DNA of 64,000 nt from Ectothiorhodospira lacustris (GCF_022227845.1 NZ_JAJNQN010000016.1:1-64000); one strand, 5' to 3'; shown: positions 8,979-19,345, numbered from the stretch's first letter. Made by a program: numbers and translations. The notes: generated by a model from the letters alone, not told the origin.

Positions 8979-10043
8979 TCAGAGAGATCCCTGATCATGC
9001 CGGGCCAGGGCCCACCGCACATGCTCCCGCACACAGGCGCCGGGGTGTTCCAGTCGCCGGATCAGGGCTTCCCGGGCCGCCGGTGAAGGCCGGGCATTGC
9101 CCAGCCCCACCGCCAGATTGCGCAGCCAGCGCCCATGGCCGATGCGCCGGATCACCGACCCTTCGGTGAGCCGCAGGAAGGTCGGCTCATCCCACTCGAA
9201 CAGGGTCACCAGGCTGACATCATCCAGGCCGTGCCGGGCACGAAAGTCCGGCTCCGCCGCCACCCCGGCCCGGCGATTCCAGGGGCAGACCAGCTGGCAG
9301 TCATCGCAGCCGTAGATCCGGTTGCCCATCAGCGGACGCAGGGGTTCGGGGATGCTGCCGGGGTGCTCGATGGTGAGATAGGAAATACAGCGTCGGGCAT
9401 CCAGTTCATAGGGGGCGACGATGGCCGCGGTGGGACAGACGTCCAGGCAGGCCCGGCAGCGACCGCAGTGACTGCGTTCAGGGTCGTCCAGGGGCAGGGG
9501 CAGGTCGGTATAGAGTTCGCCGAGAAAGTACCAGGAACCGTGGTGGCGGCTGAGCAGATTGGTGTGCTTGCCGATCCAGCCCAGCCCGGCCTTTTCGGCC
9601 AGGGCCTTTTCCAGTACGGGGGCGCTGTCGACGAAGGCCCGGTAGCCAAAGGGGCCGATCACCGATTCAATACGCTCGGCCAGGGTCTGCAGGCGCTTGC
9701 GCATCACCTTGTGATAGTCCCGCCCCAGGGCATAGCGGGAGATGAAGGCCGCCTCGGGGTCATCAAGCACGGACCAGGCCTCCCGGGTCCGGGGCGGCCG
9801 GTAGGTCATCCGCACGGAGATGATGCGCAGGGTGCCCGGTACCAGTTCCCCGGGGCGGGAGCGCCGGGTGCCGTGGCGGGCCATGTAGTCCATCTCGCCG
9901 TGGCGCCCCTGGTCCAGCCAGCGCAGCAGGTGGGCCTCGTGGATGGAGAGGTCGGTATCGCAGATGCCGGCCCGGTCAAAGCCCAGTTCCTGCGCCCAGG
10001 CCTTGATCCGTTGCACCAGGGTGGGCAGATCAGTGGTGGTCAT
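8979..10043 (-). CDS. queG: Epoxyqueuosine reductase
   Basis: QueG reduces epoxyqueuosine to queuosine in the wobble position of GUN-anticodon tRNAs, using cobalamin and two [4Fe-4S] clusters. The 354-residue protein has the DUF1730 N-terminal half (LGFDRAGICDTD, HGEMDYMARHG), two ferredoxin-type cysteine sets (CGRCRACLDVCPT near residue 190 and CDDCQLVCPWN near 245) and a HEAT-like C-terminus. It is divergent from nnr with 52 bases between starts, the same pairing seen in many Proteobacteria. Confidence 0.95.
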   Translation of the reverse strand: MTTTDLPTLVQRIKAWAQELGFDRAGICDTDLSIHEAHLLRWLDQGRHGEMDYMARHGTRRSRPGELVPGTLRIISVRMTYRPPRTREAWSVLDDPEAAFISRYALGRDYHKVMRKRLQTLAERIESVIGPFGYRAFVDSAPVLEKALAEKAGLGWIGKHTNLLSRHHGSWYFLGELYTDLPLPLDDPERSHCGRCRACLDVCPTAAIVAPYELDARRCISYLTIEHPGSIPEPLRPLMGNRIYGCDDCQLVCPWNRRAGVAAEPDFRARHGLDDVSLVTLFEWDEPTFLRLTEGSVIRRIGHGRWLRNLAVGLGNARPSPAAREALIRRLEHPGACVREHVRWALARHDQGSL

Positions 10044-10095
10044 CCAGGGCTTATACTACGGTTGGAAAGCCCTTTGCCACCGTATCGAGCCTGCC

Positions 10096-11580
10096 ATGTC
10101 CGCCGATCTGCCCGTAAGCCTTTACACCGCCGCCCAGGTCAGAGAACTGGACCGTCGAGCCATCGAGGGTCACGGTATTCCCGGTTACACCCTCATGTGT
10201 CGGGCCGGCGCCGCCGCCCTGGACCGGCTGCGCCGGCAGTGGCCCAAGGCCCGCACCCTGGCTGTCTGTTGCGGGCCGGGCAACAACGGCGGGGACGGCT
10301 ACGTGCTGGCTCGCCTGGCCCTGGCGGCCGGTCTGTCGGTCCGGGTGGTGGCGGCCACCGATCCTGTCCGGCTTCATGGCGAGGCCGCCCGGGCCTGGCA
10401 GGACTGGCAGGCCTGCGGTCAGCCTCTATCGACGCCGGATGAGGCCCTGGAGGGTGCGGACGTGATCGTGGACGGCTTGCTGGGGACAGGGCTGGTGCGG
10501 CCGGTGGAAGGCGACATGGCCCATCTGATCCGGTGCATCAATCAGGCAGGCAAGCCTGTGCTGGCTCTGGACATCCCCTCGGGACTGAACGCGGATACCG
10601 GCGCCGTCATGGGGGGTGTCGTGGCAGCCGATCTCACCCTGAGCTTCATCGGCCTCAAGCTGGGGCTCATGACCGGGGCCGGGCCTGCCTGCCGGGGTGC
10701 CCTGTTCTTGGATGGACTGGGGGTCCCGGATTCGGTATATCAGGATCTGCCCCCGGTGGCCCGACGGGTGCTTCCAGAACGGCCTCGGGGCTTCCCCCGG
10801 CGGCCTCGGGATGCCCATAAGGGCCATTTCGGTCACGTGCTGATGATCGGCGGGGGGCTGGGCATGCCAGGGGCCGTGCGGCTGGCGGGTGAGGCGGCAG
10901 CCCGGGTGGGTGCGGGACTGGTGACTCTGGCCACCCACCCTGATCATGCCCGTCTGATCCCTCAGGCGCGACCGGAACTGATGTGCCACGGCATCCAGCG
11001 CCCCGGTGATCTGGAAGTCCTGCTGGCCCGGGCCGGCGTGGTCGCCGTGGGGCCGGGGCTGGGGACCGACGACTGGGGGCGGCGTGTATGGGCGCGGCTC
11101 AAGGACTGGACCGGCCCCATGGTGGTGGATGCGGATGCCCTTAACCTGCTGGCTGCCGCACCGCATTACCGGGAGCATTGGATCCTGACCCCGCACCCCG
11201 GGGAGGCGGGGCGCCTGCTGGGGCGCGCCACGGCGGAGATCCAGGCCGATCGCCCCGGTGCGGCCACGGCCATTTCGGGGCGCTATGGCGGGGTCTGTGT
11301 CCTCAAGGGAGCGGGTAGCCTCATCCGTGATGCGTCCGGCTTGAGTCTGTGTGATACCGGCAACCCCGGCATGGCAAGCGGCGGCATGGGGGATGTGCTC
11401 ACCGGTATCATTGCCGGATTGCTGGCCCAGCAGCTGCCCGTCGGCGGGACCCTGGGAGAGTCGGCGGCCCTGGGGTGCTGGGTCCATGGTGCGGCCGCCG
11501 ACCGTGCGGCCCGATCCGGTGAGCGGGGGCTGCTGGCTTCCGATCTTCTATGTCATCTGCGCGAGGTCATCAATCCATGA
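10096..11580 (+). CDS. nnr: Bifunctional NAD(P)H-hydrate repair enzyme (epimerase + dehydratase)
   Basis: The protein fuses an N-terminal YjeF_N epimerase domain (about residues 1-215, with GPGNNGGDGYV and LDIPSGLNADTG) to a C-terminal ADP-dependent dehydratase (about 230-490, with KGHFGHVLMIGG and GNPGMASGGMGDVLTGI). Together they repair hydrated NADH and NADPH. The ATG at 10096 (494 residues) is where homology starts; the reading frame continues upstream only across the divergent promoter. The stop overlaps the tsaE start (ATGA), so nnr and tsaE are coupled, a common arrangement. Confidence 0.95.
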   Translation: MSADLPVSLYTAAQVRELDRRAIEGHGIPGYTLMCRAGAAALDRLRRQWPKARTLAVCCGPGNNGGDGYVLARLALAAGLSVRVVAATDPVRLHGEAARAWQDWQACGQPLSTPDEALEGADVIVDGLLGTGLVRPVEGDMAHLIRCINQAGKPVLALDIPSGLNADTGAVMGGVVAADLTLSFIGLKLGLMTGAGPACRGALFLDGLGVPDSVYQDLPPVARRVLPERPRGFPRRPRDAHKGHFGHVLMIGGGLGMPGAVRLAGEAAARVGAGLVTLATHPDHARLIPQARPELMCHGIQRPGDLEVLLARAGVVAVGPGLGTDDWGRRVWARLKDWTGPMVVDADALNLLAAAPHYREHWILTPHPGEAGRLLGRATAEIQADRPGAATAISGRYGGVCVLKGAGSLIRDASGLSLCDTGNPGMASGGMGDVLTGIIAGLLAQQLPVGGTLGESAALGCWVHGAAADRAARSGERGLLASDLLCHLREVINP

Positions 11581-12038
11581 TCCTGGAACTGGCGGACGAG
11601 GCCGCCACCGAAGCCCTCGGGGCTCGCCTGGCGGCGGCCTGCCCCCGCGAGGGGGTGGTGTTTCTGGAGGGAGAACTGGGGGCGGGCAAGACCACCCTGG
11701 TTCGGGGTTTTCTGCGGGGGCTGGGGCACGCGGGTCCGGTCAGGAGCCCCACCTATACCCTGGTGGAGCCCTATGACATCGCCGGTCGTCGTATCCTGCA
11801 TTTTGATCTCTACCGGCTGGAAGATCCCGAGGAGTTGGAGTACCTGGGGGTTCGGGAGGAACTGGGGGGGCAGGCACTGAATCTGGTGGAGTGGCCGCAG
11901 CAAGGGCAGGGTTGGTTGCCGGCCCCCGATCTGTGCCTGTCCCTGACGGCGAGCGGGTCAGGTCGCTGCCTGGTGCTGTCGCCCCGGACGCCCACCGGCA
12001 CCGAGTGGACCCGGCAAGTACTGGAGAATTCACCCTAA
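11577..12038 (+). CDS. tsaE: tRNA threonylcarbamoyladenosine biosynthesis ATPase
   Basis: TsaE is the small ATPase that works with TsaB and TsaD to install t6A37 in ANN-decoding tRNAs. The 153-residue protein has the Walker A GELGAGKTTLVRG near residue 35, SPTYTLVEPY, and HFDLYRLEDPEELEYLG, all typical of the family. The ATG at 11577 sits inside the nnr stop. The next gene is amiC, the standard gammaproteobacterial order tsaE-amiC-mutL-miaA-hfq. Confidence 0.95.
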   Translation: MILELADEAATEALGARLAAACPREGVVFLEGELGAGKTTLVRGFLRGLGHAGPVRSPTYTLVEPYDIAGRRILHFDLYRLEDPEELEYLGVREELGGQALNLVEWPQQGQGWLPAPDLCLSLTASGSGRCLVLSPRTPTGTEWTRQVLENSP

Positions 12039-12146
12039 GACAGCTGCGTATCTGGCTAATATTACAGCTCTTTCGGGCTTGCAATTCGCACCTTATCAGC
12101 CACACTATAGGAATGAGAGTTTGAATGTTTTCAGGGGGTCGGAACT

Positions 12147-13505
12147 GTGACCGACGACGGATACCAAGCCAGGCGGCGGCAATTTCTGCGAAGTCTGCTG
12201 TTCGCCTCCGGCGCGACGGCGGTCGGTCTGTGGTGGCCTGCCGTCGTGTCGGCGTCCGGTCAGGCGGCAGTGCGGGGACTGCGCACCTCCGTGGACGGCG
12301 AGGTGACGCGCCTGGTATTCGAGCTCAGTGGTCCCGTGGACCATGCCGTGTTCACCCTCAGTAACCCGGACCGGGTTGTGCTGGATCTGCGCAAGGCCCG
12401 GGCCGCCGTCGACCTGCGCGCCGCCAATCATGCCCAGGGACCTCTGCGCAGTGTGCGCCATGCCCCGCGCAATGAGCAGGACCTGCGGGTGGTGCTCGAC
12501 CTCAGACATCCCGTCAATCCCCGTACCTTTCTGCTGCGGCCCGCCGACGGGGCCGGCCATCGCTTGGTGATCGACCTGCAGGGTGAGGGCGGTAGCGAAC
12601 CGGTCGCGACCCAGGCCCCGCGGGAAGTGATTCGTTCCCGGGACGTAATCGTGGCCATTGATGCCGGGCATGGGGGCAAGGATCCGGGGGCCATTGGTCC
12701 CGCCGGCACCTATGAGAAGGACGTGGTGCTGGCCATTGCCCGCCGTCTGGAGACACTGGTGCAGCGGGAGCCGGGCATGACACCGGTGATGATCCGCACC
12801 GGTGATTATTTCCTGCCTCTGCGTGAACGCATCAACCGGGCGCGACAGCAGCATGCCGATGTCTTCATCTCCATCCATGCCGATGCCGCTCCCAATGCGC
12901 AGGTGCAGGGTTCCTCCGTCTACATGCTCTCCGACCGTGGCGCCACCAGCGAGGCCGCGCGCTGGCTGGCCCAGCGGGAAAACGAGGCGGACCGGCGCCT
13001 GGGAGCCGTGCCCATCAACGACAAGGACGATGTCCTGGCCTCGGTGCTGCTGGACCTGACCCAGAACGGCACCCTGGAGGCCAGCAAGACCCTGGCCGAT
13101 ACCATGATCGGTGAGCTGCATAGGGTAGGGAAGGTCCGTAGTCCCCGGGTGGAGCGGGCCGGTTTTGCCGTGCTGCGTTCTCCGGATGTCCCCTCCGTGC
13201 TGGTGGAGGCGGCCTTCATTTCCAACCCCGCCGAAGAGCGCAAGCTGCGTACGTCTGCCTTCCAGCAGTCCATGGCCGAGGCCCTGCTGGGTGGGCTGCG
13301 GGCCTTTTTCGACGGTCACGCCCCCCCGGGCACCTTGCTGGCGGAGCAGCGGCGCGGGCGGCATGTGATCCAGCGCGGCGAGACCCTTTCCGGTATTGCC
13401 ACCCGCTATCAGGTGCCCGTGTCCCAGCTGCGCACGCACAACAACCTCAGTTCCGATGTCATCCGGGTAGGCCAGGTACTGGAAATTCCCATGCGGGATA
13501 GCTGA
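12147..13505 (+). CDS. amiC: N-acetylmuramoyl-L-alanine amidase, AMIN/Amidase_3/LysM, Tat-exported
   Basis: This periplasmic zinc amidase cleaves the amide bond between MurNAc and L-Ala of peptidoglycan to separate daughter cells. The N-terminus [16 protein letters not shown] is a twin-arginine signal, as in E. coli AmiA and AmiC. An AMIN septum-targeting domain follows (about 40-140), then Amidase_3 (about 165-390, with [16 protein letters not shown] and [12 protein letters not shown]), then a C-terminal LysM domain (about 405-450, [16 protein letters not shown]). Translation starts at GTG 12147. The LysM tail is absent from E. coli AmiC but usual in Pseudomonas-type amidases. It ends 5 bases before mutL. 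Confidence 0.94.
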   Translation: MTDDGYQARRRQFLRSLLFASGATAVGLWWPAVVSASGQAAVRGLRTSVDGEVTRLVFELSGPVDHAVFTLSNPDRVVLDLRKARAAVDLRAANHAQGPLRSVRHAPRNEQDLRVVLDLRHPVNPRTFLLRPADGAGHRLVIDLQGEGGSEPVATQAPREVIRSRDVIVAIDAGHGGKDPGAIGPAGTYEKDVVLAIARRLETLVQREPGMTPVMIRTGDYFLPLRERINRARQQHADVFISIHADAAPNAQVQGSSVYMLSDRGATSEAARWLAQRENEADRRLGAVPINDKDDVLASVLLDLTQNGTLEASKTLADTMIGELHRVGKVRSPRVERAGFAVLRSPDVPSVLVEAAFISNPAEERKLRTSAFQQSMAEALLGGLRAFFDGHAPPGTLLAEQRRGRHVIQRGETLSGIATRYQVPVSQLRTHNNLSSDVIRVGQVLEIPMRDS

Positions 13506-13510
13506 CGCGC

Positions 13511-15370
13511 GTGCCCATTCAGGAACTCCCTCCCCAGCTTGTCAACCAGATCGCCGCCGGTGAGGTGGTAGAGCGCCCGTCCTCCGTGGTCAAGGAACTG
13601 CTGGAGAACAGCTTGGATGCCGGTGCCGGGCGAGTCCAGATCGATGTGGAGCAGGGCGGGATGCGGCGCATCCGCATCCGTGACGACGGCTGCGGCATTC
13701 CCCGGCACGAGCTGGCCTTGGCGCTGTCCCGTCATGCGACCAGCAAGATCGCCAGCCTGGAGGATCTGGAGCGGGTGGCCAGCCTGGGATTTCGCGGTGA
13801 GGCCCTGCCCAGCATCGCCTCGGTCTCCCGCCTGACCCTGACCTCGGCGGTGGCCGGGGAGGGCAGCGGCTGGCGTTTGCAGGGTGACGGGGGTGATCGC
13901 TTTGACGCCCCCGAGCCGGCCCCCCATCCGGTGGGCACGACCATCGACGTCAAGGATCTGTTCTTCAATGTTCCGGCTCGGCGCAAGTTCTTGCGCACCG
14001 AGCGCACCGAATTCGGGCACCTGGAAGAAGTGGTGCGTCGGATCGGACTGTCCCGCTTCGATGTGGGCCTGGAGCTGAGTCATAACGGCAAGTCCACGCT
14101 TCGGCTACCGGTGGCCTCCAGGCAGGCCGAACGGGATCACCGGGTGGCCCAGGTCTGCGGTCAGGCCTTCATTGAGCAATCGGTTTGCATCGAGCAGGCC
14201 GCCGCCGGCCTCAAGTTGGAGGGCTGGATGGGGTTGCCTACCTTTTCCCGCAGCCAGGCGGATCTGCAGTATTTCTATGTCAACGGGCGCATGGTCAGGG
14301 ACCGGGTGGTGAGCCATGCGGTGCGCCAGGCCTATCAGGACGTGCTCTATCACGGGCGCCATCCGGCCTTCGTGCTCTACCTGACCCTGGACCCGGTGCT
14401 GGTGGATGTGAACGCCCATCCGGCCAAACACGAGGTGCGCTTTCGTGAGTCGCGGATGGTGCACGATTTCCTGTTCAGCGGTCTGCACCGGGCCCTGGCC
14501 GAATTGCGTCCCGGGGCGGTGCCGGGTGCCGGGCAGCCTGCCAGGAGCGATGGGGGGGCGCCGGCCACAATGCCGGCTCCCGATGCCATCTCGTCCGCGG
14601 CACCCGGCTCGCCTCCCTCCGTCGTGCGCCCGTCACCCTCCCGCGTGAGCGCCGGTGGCTTCGGGGGCGGCCCGGTACGCCAGGGCAGCCTGCACCTGCC
14701 GGTGGCCGAGTCCATGGCTGTCTATGCCCGCCTGCATCCGGAGCCGGACGCGAGGCAATCCACCGACCCGGAAACGTATCCGGAAGATCACCCCCTGGGA
14801 TACGCCCTGGCCCAGTTGCAGGGGGTCTATATCCTGTCCCAAACCCGGGACGGGTTGGTGCTGGTGGACATGCATGCAGGGCATGAACGGGTAACCTACG
14901 AGCGTCTCAAGCGGGCCTACCGGTCGGAAGGCCTCAAGTCCCAGCCCCTGCTGGTGCCCGAGACCCTGGCCGTGAACCGGGCCGAGGCGGACACCGCCGA
15001 GGCCCATCAGGAGGACTTTCGGCGTCTGGGCTTTGAGGTGGACCGGGCCGGACCCGAGCAGCTGCGGTTGCGGGCGGTGCCCAGTCTGCTGTCCGGGGGC
15101 GATACGGCCACCCTGGTGCGGGACGTGATCGCCGATCTCAAGGCCCACGGCCTGTCCCGTCGGGTGGAGGAGCAGGTCAACGCACTGCTGGCCACCATGG
15201 CCTGTCACGGTTCGGTGCGCGCCAATCGGCGCCTGAGCATCCCGGAGATGAACGCCCTCCTACGGGACATGGAGGCCACCGAGCGCAGCGGCCAGTGCAA
15301 TCACGGCCGTCCCACCTGGGTCAGCCTGTCCATGGAGCAGCTGGATCGTCTGTTCCTGCGAGGCCGCTGA
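13511..15370 (+). CDS. mutL: DNA mismatch repair protein MutL, endonuclease type
   Basis: MutL couples mismatch recognition by MutS to strand excision. The N-terminal GHKL ATPase is complete ([36 protein letters not shown]), followed by a proline-rich linker (about 335-420) and a C-terminal dimerisation domain. The latter has [12 protein letters not shown] near residue 456, matching the metal-binding D[Q/M]HA-x2-E-x4-E endonuclease motif, plus ACHGSVRA and CNHGRP. Family knowledge therefore points to a nicking MutL, unlike E. coli MutL, which lacks these residues and needs MutH. The start is GTG at 13511. The protein has 619 residues. Confidence 0.95.
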   Translation: MPIQELPPQLVNQIAAGEVVERPSSVVKELLENSLDAGAGRVQIDVEQGGMRRIRIRDDGCGIPRHELALALSRHATSKIASLEDLERVASLGFRGEALPSIASVSRLTLTSAVAGEGSGWRLQGDGGDRFDAPEPAPHPVGTTIDVKDLFFNVPARRKFLRTERTEFGHLEEVVRRIGLSRFDVGLELSHNGKSTLRLPVASRQAERDHRVAQVCGQAFIEQSVCIEQAAAGLKLEGWMGLPTFSRSQADLQYFYVNGRMVRDRVVSHAVRQAYQDVLYHGRHPAFVLYLTLDPVLVDVNAHPAKHEVRFRESRMVHDFLFSGLHRALAELRPGAVPGAGQPARSDGGAPATMPAPDAISSAAPGSPPSVVRPSPSRVSAGGFGGGPVRQGSLHLPVAESMAVYARLHPEPDARQSTDPETYPEDHPLGYALAQLQGVYILSQTRDGLVLVDMHAGHERVTYERLKRAYRSEGLKSQPLLVPETLAVNRAEADTAEAHQEDFRRLGFEVDRAGPEQLRLRAVPSLLSGGDTATLVRDVIADLKAHGLSRRVEEQVNALLATMACHGSVRANRRLSIPEMNALLRDMEATERSGQCNHGRPTWVSLSMEQLDRLFLRGR

Positions 15371-15371
15371 C

Positions 15372-16316
15372 ATGATGGTTGCCTCATCACTCCCACCGGC
15401 GATCTTCCTCATGGGGCCGACGGCCACCGGCAAGACCGATCTCGCCATCCGTTTGTGCGAGTCACTGCCCCTGGAGATCGTCAGCGTGGACTCGGCGCTG
15501 ATCTACCGGGGCATGGACGTGGGCACGGCCAAGCCGGGCGCCGATGTACTTGCGCGGGTGCCCCATCATCTGGTGGATATCCTGGACCCGGCCCAGGCCT
15601 ATTCCGCCGCCCGGTTCCGGGATGATGCCCTGGCGCTGATGGCAGACATCGCAGCAAGGGGGCGGGTGCCCCTGCTGGTGGGGGGGACCATGCTCTATTT
15701 CCGGGCCCTGGACTTCGGCCTGGATACCCTGCCGGAGGCAGATCCCGCCATCCGGTCCGGGATCGACGCCCTGGCGCTGAGTCAGGGCTGGGAGGCGGTG
15801 CATCGCGAACTGGGCCGGGTTGACCCGGTATCGGCGGCCCGTATCCATCCCAACGACCCCCAGCGACTGCAGCGGGCCCTGGAGGTCTACCGTATCACCG
15901 GCGCCCCCTTGTCCTCGTTCCATGGCGGCCCTCGATGCTCGCAGCTACCGTGGCGGGTACTGCGCCTGGCCCTGATGCCGCCGGATCGTATCCGGTTGAG
16001 GGAACGGATTGCCCTTCGCTTCCGTCAAATGCTCAGGCAGGGGCTGGTGGACGAGGTCAGTGCCCTGCGGGAGCGGGGTGACCTGAGTGTGGACCTGCCT
16101 TCCATGCGGGCCGTGGGCTACCGCCAGGTCTGGGAGTATCTGGAGGGCCGGATCGATCATGACGCCATGGTCACCCAGGCGATCACCGCCACCCGTCAGC
16201 TGGCGAAGCGGCAGATGACCTGGCTGCGAAGCTACCCTGACGTGGAGGTGTTTGATCCGGAGCGTGCGGACCCCGCCGGGGTGCTGGGTCGGGTGAAGGC
16301 GCATCTGACGCCCTGA
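15372..16316 (+). CDS. miaA: tRNA dimethylallyltransferase
   Basis: MiaA transfers the dimethylallyl group to A37 of tRNAs that read U-starting codons. The 314-residue protein has the P-loop [15 protein letters not shown] near residue 14, [18 protein letters not shown], and the [10 protein letters not shown] and [15 protein letters not shown] segments. The gene begins one base after the mutL stop and is followed by hfq, the conserved order. Either of two consecutive-frame ATGs (15372, 15375) could be used. Confidence 0.96.
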   Translation: MMVASSLPPAIFLMGPTATGKTDLAIRLCESLPLEIVSVDSALIYRGMDVGTAKPGADVLARVPHHLVDILDPAQAYSAARFRDDALALMADIAARGRVPLLVGGTMLYFRALDFGLDTLPEADPAIRSGIDALALSQGWEAVHRELGRVDPVSAARIHPNDPQRLQRALEVYRITGAPLSSFHGGPRCSQLPWRVLRLALMPPDRIRLRERIALRFRQMLRQGLVDEVSALRERGDLSVDLPSMRAVGYRQVWEYLEGRIDHDAMVTQAITATRQLAKRQMTWLRSYPDVEVFDPERADPAGVLGRVKAHLTP

Positions 16317-16373
16317 AGGACCTCCGCGAGCCGATCCATGCCTGTTTCGGAACGGGATCGGCGTGGGATTTTT

Positions 16374-16436
16374 GACTCAGGCGGTATGCTAGACTCAGGC
16401 CATCCGACAAGGGGCGGGGTTCATCATGCCCCCTTG
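16374..16436 (+). promoter_or_regulatory. hfq leader: direct repeat, -10-like box and hairpin
   Basis: GACTCAGGC occurs twice (16374-16382 and 16392-16400), an 18-base spacing, with TATGCT (16385-16390) between the copies. A hairpin with arms CAAGGGG (16408-16414) and CCCCTTG (16430-16436) follows, then an A-rich stretch before the hfq ribosome site. The arrangement suggests an hfq promoter with a regulated leader; this is inference. Confidence 0.35.
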
Positions 16437-16476
16437 CCGACACACAATAATGATGACTATTACCCGGGAGCAGACC

Positions 16477-16725
16477 ATGTCAAAAGGGCAGACGCTACAA
16501 GAACCCTTTCTCAATACCCTTCGCAAGGAACGCATTCCGGTCTCCATCTACCTGGTCAACGGCATCAAGCTGCAGGGACAGATCGATTCTTTTGACCAAT
16601 TCGTGGTATTGCTCAAGAACAGCGTGAGTCAGATGGTCTACAAGCACGCCATTTCCACCATCGTGCCGTCCCGTCCGGTCAAGCTGTCCACGGGGGATGA
16701 GGGCGACCAGGACGACCATCACTGA
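16477..16725 (+). CDS. hfq: RNA chaperone Hfq
   Basis: Hfq is the hexameric Sm-like chaperone that pairs small RNAs with mRNAs. The 82-residue protein has [13 protein letters not shown] at the N-terminus, the Sm1 region ([21 protein letters not shown]), and the Sm2 signature [13 protein letters not shown], followed by a short acidic tail. The ATG at 16477 has GGGAG at 16466-16470. The acidic C-terminal tip (DEGDQDD) resembles that of other Hfq proteins. Confidence 0.98.
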   Translation: MSKGQTLQEPFLNTLRKERIPVSIYLVNGIKLQGQIDSFDQFVVLLKNSVSQMVYKHAISTIVPSRPVKLSTGDEGDQDDHH

Positions 16726-16733
16726 TTCCGCCG

Positions 16734-16764
16734 CCCATCCTTCTCCGAAGAGGAGAGGGATGGG
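16734..16764 (+). terminator. Hairpin between hfq and hflX
   Basis: CCCATCCTTCTCC (16734-16746) pairs with GGAGAGGGATGGG (16752-16764) over 13 positions with one G-U pair and a GAAGA loop. There is no U-run after it, so it may limit rather than end readthrough into hflX, or protect the hfq 3' end. Confidence 0.45.
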
Positions 16765-16799
16765 TGCTCGACTTATCGGTACGGAGGTTTTAACCCCAC

Positions 16800-18083
16800 T
16801 TGTTCGAAAGACCCCGCAGTGGCGAGCGCGCCATTTTGGTCCATGTGGACCTCCCCGCGCAGGACGGTGATGACGACTGCACCGAATTCAAGGAACTGGC
16901 TCGCTCCGCCGGTGCTGATCCGATGGCCTTGGTCACCGGCACCCGCAAGGCGCCCGACTCCCGCTATTTCATCGGCAGCGGCAAGGCGGAAGAGGTCCGG
17001 GATCTGGTAGTGGCCCATGGCGCGGAACTGGTCATCTTTGACCACAGCCTGTCGCCAAGCCAGGAACGTAACCTGGAAAGACTGTTCCAGTGCCGGGTGC
17101 TTGACCGTTCCGGCCTGATCCTGGACATCTTTGCCCAGCGTGCCCGCTCCCACGAGGGCAAGCTGCAGGTGGAGTTGGCCCAGCTGCGCCACATGTCCAC
17201 CCGGCTGGTGCGGGGCTGGACTCACCTGGAGCGTCAGAAGGGCGGTATCGGCCTGCGCGGTCCCGGTGAGACCCAGTTGGAAACGGACCGCCGGCTTCTG
17301 GGCGTTCGCATCAAACAGATCCAGAAACGGCTGGAAAAGGTGGAGCAGCAGCGGGAGCAGGGCAGGCAGTCGCGCAGGCGGGCGGAGATCCCCACCGTTT
17401 CCCTGGTGGGCTACACCAACGCCGGCAAGTCCACCCTGTTCAATCGCCTGACCCAGGCCGGGGTCTATGCCGCCGACCAGCTGTTTGCCACCCTGGATCC
17501 GACCTTGCGGCGGGTGAATCTGCCCTCGCAGCAGCGCATCATTCTCGCGGATACGGTGGGCTTCGTGCGCCATCTGCCCCATGACCTGGTGGCGGCTTTT
17601 CGCGCCACCCTCACCGAAACCCGGGAGGCGGCACTGCTGGTGCACGTGGTGGATGCCCATGCTGTCGAGCGGGACATCTACCTGCAGCAGGTGGATGAGG
17701 TACTGGAGGAGATCGGCGCCAGGGATGTTCCTCAGGTGCTGGTGTTCAACAAGATCGATCTCATTCCCGGCGCCGAGCCGCGCATTGAGCCGGGTGCCCT
17801 CGGCGTTCCCACCCGGGCCTGGGTCTCGGCCGAGACCGGGGCGGGGGTGGATGCGCTGCTGCAGTGGTTGGGGGATTACTTCGCCGAGTCCATCGTCCAG
17901 GGGTGGTTGGAACTGCCGCCCCAGGCCGGACGGGAGCGGGCGGGCCTTTATGCCCTGGAGGCGGTGGAGGCGGAAGAGGTGAGCGAAACCGGCGGGCTGC
18001 GCCTGAAGGTCAGGCTGCCGCGGCGGCGCCTGGAGGAACTTTTTCGGGGGGGCGGGTTCACACCGACACTACTGGATGACTAG
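16800..18083 (+). CDS. hflX: Ribosome-rescue GTPase HflX
   Basis: HflX is a GTPase that splits stalled 70S ribosomes. The 427-residue protein aligns with E. coli HflX from its first residues (MFERPRSGERAILVHV), contains the HflX N-domain block GGIGLRGPGETQLETDRR near residue 150, and the G1 loop GYTNAGKSTLFN near 205 with DTVGF, NKID and SAETGAG. Homology requires the TTG start at 16800; GGAGG lies at 16783-16787, with a long 12-base spacing. The unusual start and spacing suggest low translation. The gene belongs to the hfq-hflX-hflK-hflC cluster. Confidence 0.95.
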   Translation: MFERPRSGERAILVHVDLPAQDGDDDCTEFKELARSAGADPMALVTGTRKAPDSRYFIGSGKAEEVRDLVVAHGAELVIFDHSLSPSQERNLERLFQCRVLDRSGLILDIFAQRARSHEGKLQVELAQLRHMSTRLVRGWTHLERQKGGIGLRGPGETQLETDRRLLGVRIKQIQKRLEKVEQQREQGRQSRRRAEIPTVSLVGYTNAGKSTLFNRLTQAGVYAADQLFATLDPTLRRVNLPSQQRIILADTVGFVRHLPHDLVAAFRATLTETREAALLVHVVDAHAVERDIYLQQVDEVLEEIGARDVPQVLVFNKIDLIPGAEPRIEPGALGVPTRAWVSAETGAGVDALLQWLGDYFAESIVQGWLELPPQAGRERAGLYALEAVEAEEVSETGGLRLKVRLPRRRLEELFRGGGFTPTLLDD

Positions 18084-18166
18084 AATGGACGGTTTGTACG
18101 CCTGATATACGGGCCTTTCCTGTTATCATCAGTCGCTTGATCGCGTTTTATTAACGGAGTCAGCTC

Positions 18167-19345
18167 ATGCCCTGGAACGAACCAGGAAACAACAGCAAAG
18201 ACCCCTGGGGTGGTGGCGGCGGCGGTGGCAACCGCGGCGGCGGCAACCAGGGGCCACCGGATCTGGATGAGGTCCTGAAAAAACTGTCCAACAAGCTGGG
18301 CGCCGTCTTCGGCGGTGGTGGTGGTGACGGCGGCAACGGTGGCGGCATGGGCAAGCACGCCTCGGCCGGCATCAGTTTGGCCGCCATCCTGGCGCTGGTG
18401 ATCTGGCTGGCCTCCGGCTTTTACATCGTCAGTGAAGGTGAGCGGGGCGTGGTGCTGCGCTTTGGCGCTTTCCAGTCCGTGGCCACCCCGGGTCCCAACT
18501 GGCATCTGCCCTATCCCGTCGAGCGGGTTCAGATCGTCGACATCGACAGCATCCGTTCCATCCAGCACCGGGCTCTGATGCTCACCAGTGATGAAAACAT
18601 CATCGATGTGGACATCGCCGTCCAGTACCGCGTGATGGACCCGGAGCGTTTCCTGTTCAATGTGCGCAACCCGGACTCCACCGCCCGTCAGGTGATGGAA
18701 TCCGCCATTCGTGAGCGCATCGGCAAGAGCACCCTGGAGTTCATCCTGGGCGCCGGTCGTGGTGAGGTGGCTTCTTCCGCCCGCGTCGTCATCCAGGAGG
18801 CCCTGGACAGCTACGGCGTCGGCATCGCCGTGACCGCCGTGAGCATGCAGCAGGCCCAGCCGCCGGAGCCGGTACAGGAGGCCTTTGCCGACGCCATCCG
18901 CGCCCGCGAGGACGAAGTGCGCTTCCGTAACGAGGCCGAGGCCTATGCCAACACCGTGCTCCCCCGGGCCCGCGGCGAGGCGGCCCGCCTGATGGAACAG
19001 GCCATGGCCTATCGGGATCAGGTGCTGGCCCAGGCCGAAGGTGACGCATCCCGCTTCACGCAGCTGTTGACCGAGTACCAGCGGGCGCCGGAAGTGACCC
19101 GTGAGCGTCTCTTCATCGAGACCACCGAGGTGGTGCTCGGATCCGCCAGCAAGGTGTTCGTGGACGTGAAGGGCGGCAACAACCTCCTGTTCCTGCCTCT
19201 GGACAAGATCATGGGTGGCGATGGCCAGGCCCTGCGGGATGCCCGCGCGGCCAGCTCCACGCCGTCCACCCTCTCCACCCGTCCCGCGCCGCTGCAGCCC
19301 CTGAATCAGCAGCGGCCTGATCCCCGTTCCCGGGAGGTGCGTTGA
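18167..19345 (+). CDS. hflK: FtsH modulator HflK (band-7/SPFH membrane protein)
   Basis: HflK forms, with HflC, a large periplasm-facing cage around the FtsH protease. The 392-residue protein begins with a glycine-rich cytoplasmic segment (about residues 15-62, repeated Gly runs), has one membrane span near 68-90, and then the SPFH domain (SEGERGVVLRFG onwards) and a coiled helical region. The stop overlaps the hflC start (TGATG). The Gly-rich head is normal for HflK. Confidence 0.96.
   Translation: MPWNEPGNNSKDPWGGGGGGGNRGGGNQGPPDLDEVLKKLSNKLGAVFGGGGGDGGNGGGMGKHASAGISLAAILALVIWLASGFYIVSEGERGVVLRFGAFQSVATPGPNWHLPYPVERVQIVDIDSIRSIQHRALMLTSDENIIDVDIAVQYRVMDPERFLFNVRNPDSTARQVMESAIRERIGKSTLEFILGAGRGEVASSARVVIQEALDSYGVGIAVTAVSMQQAQPPEPVQEAFADAIRAREDEVRFRNEAEAYANTVLPRARGEAARLMEQAMAYRDQVLAQAEGDASRFTQLLTEYQRAPEVTRERLFIETTEVVLGSASKVFVDVKGGNNLLFLPLDKIMGGDGQALRDARAASSTPSTLSTRPAPLQPLNQQRPDPRSREVR

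Noticed and set aside
12079-12111. TTGCAA ... TATAGG promoter before amiC
   Set aside because: The spacing is 21 bases, too long for sigma-70; the shorter alternative box matches only three bases.
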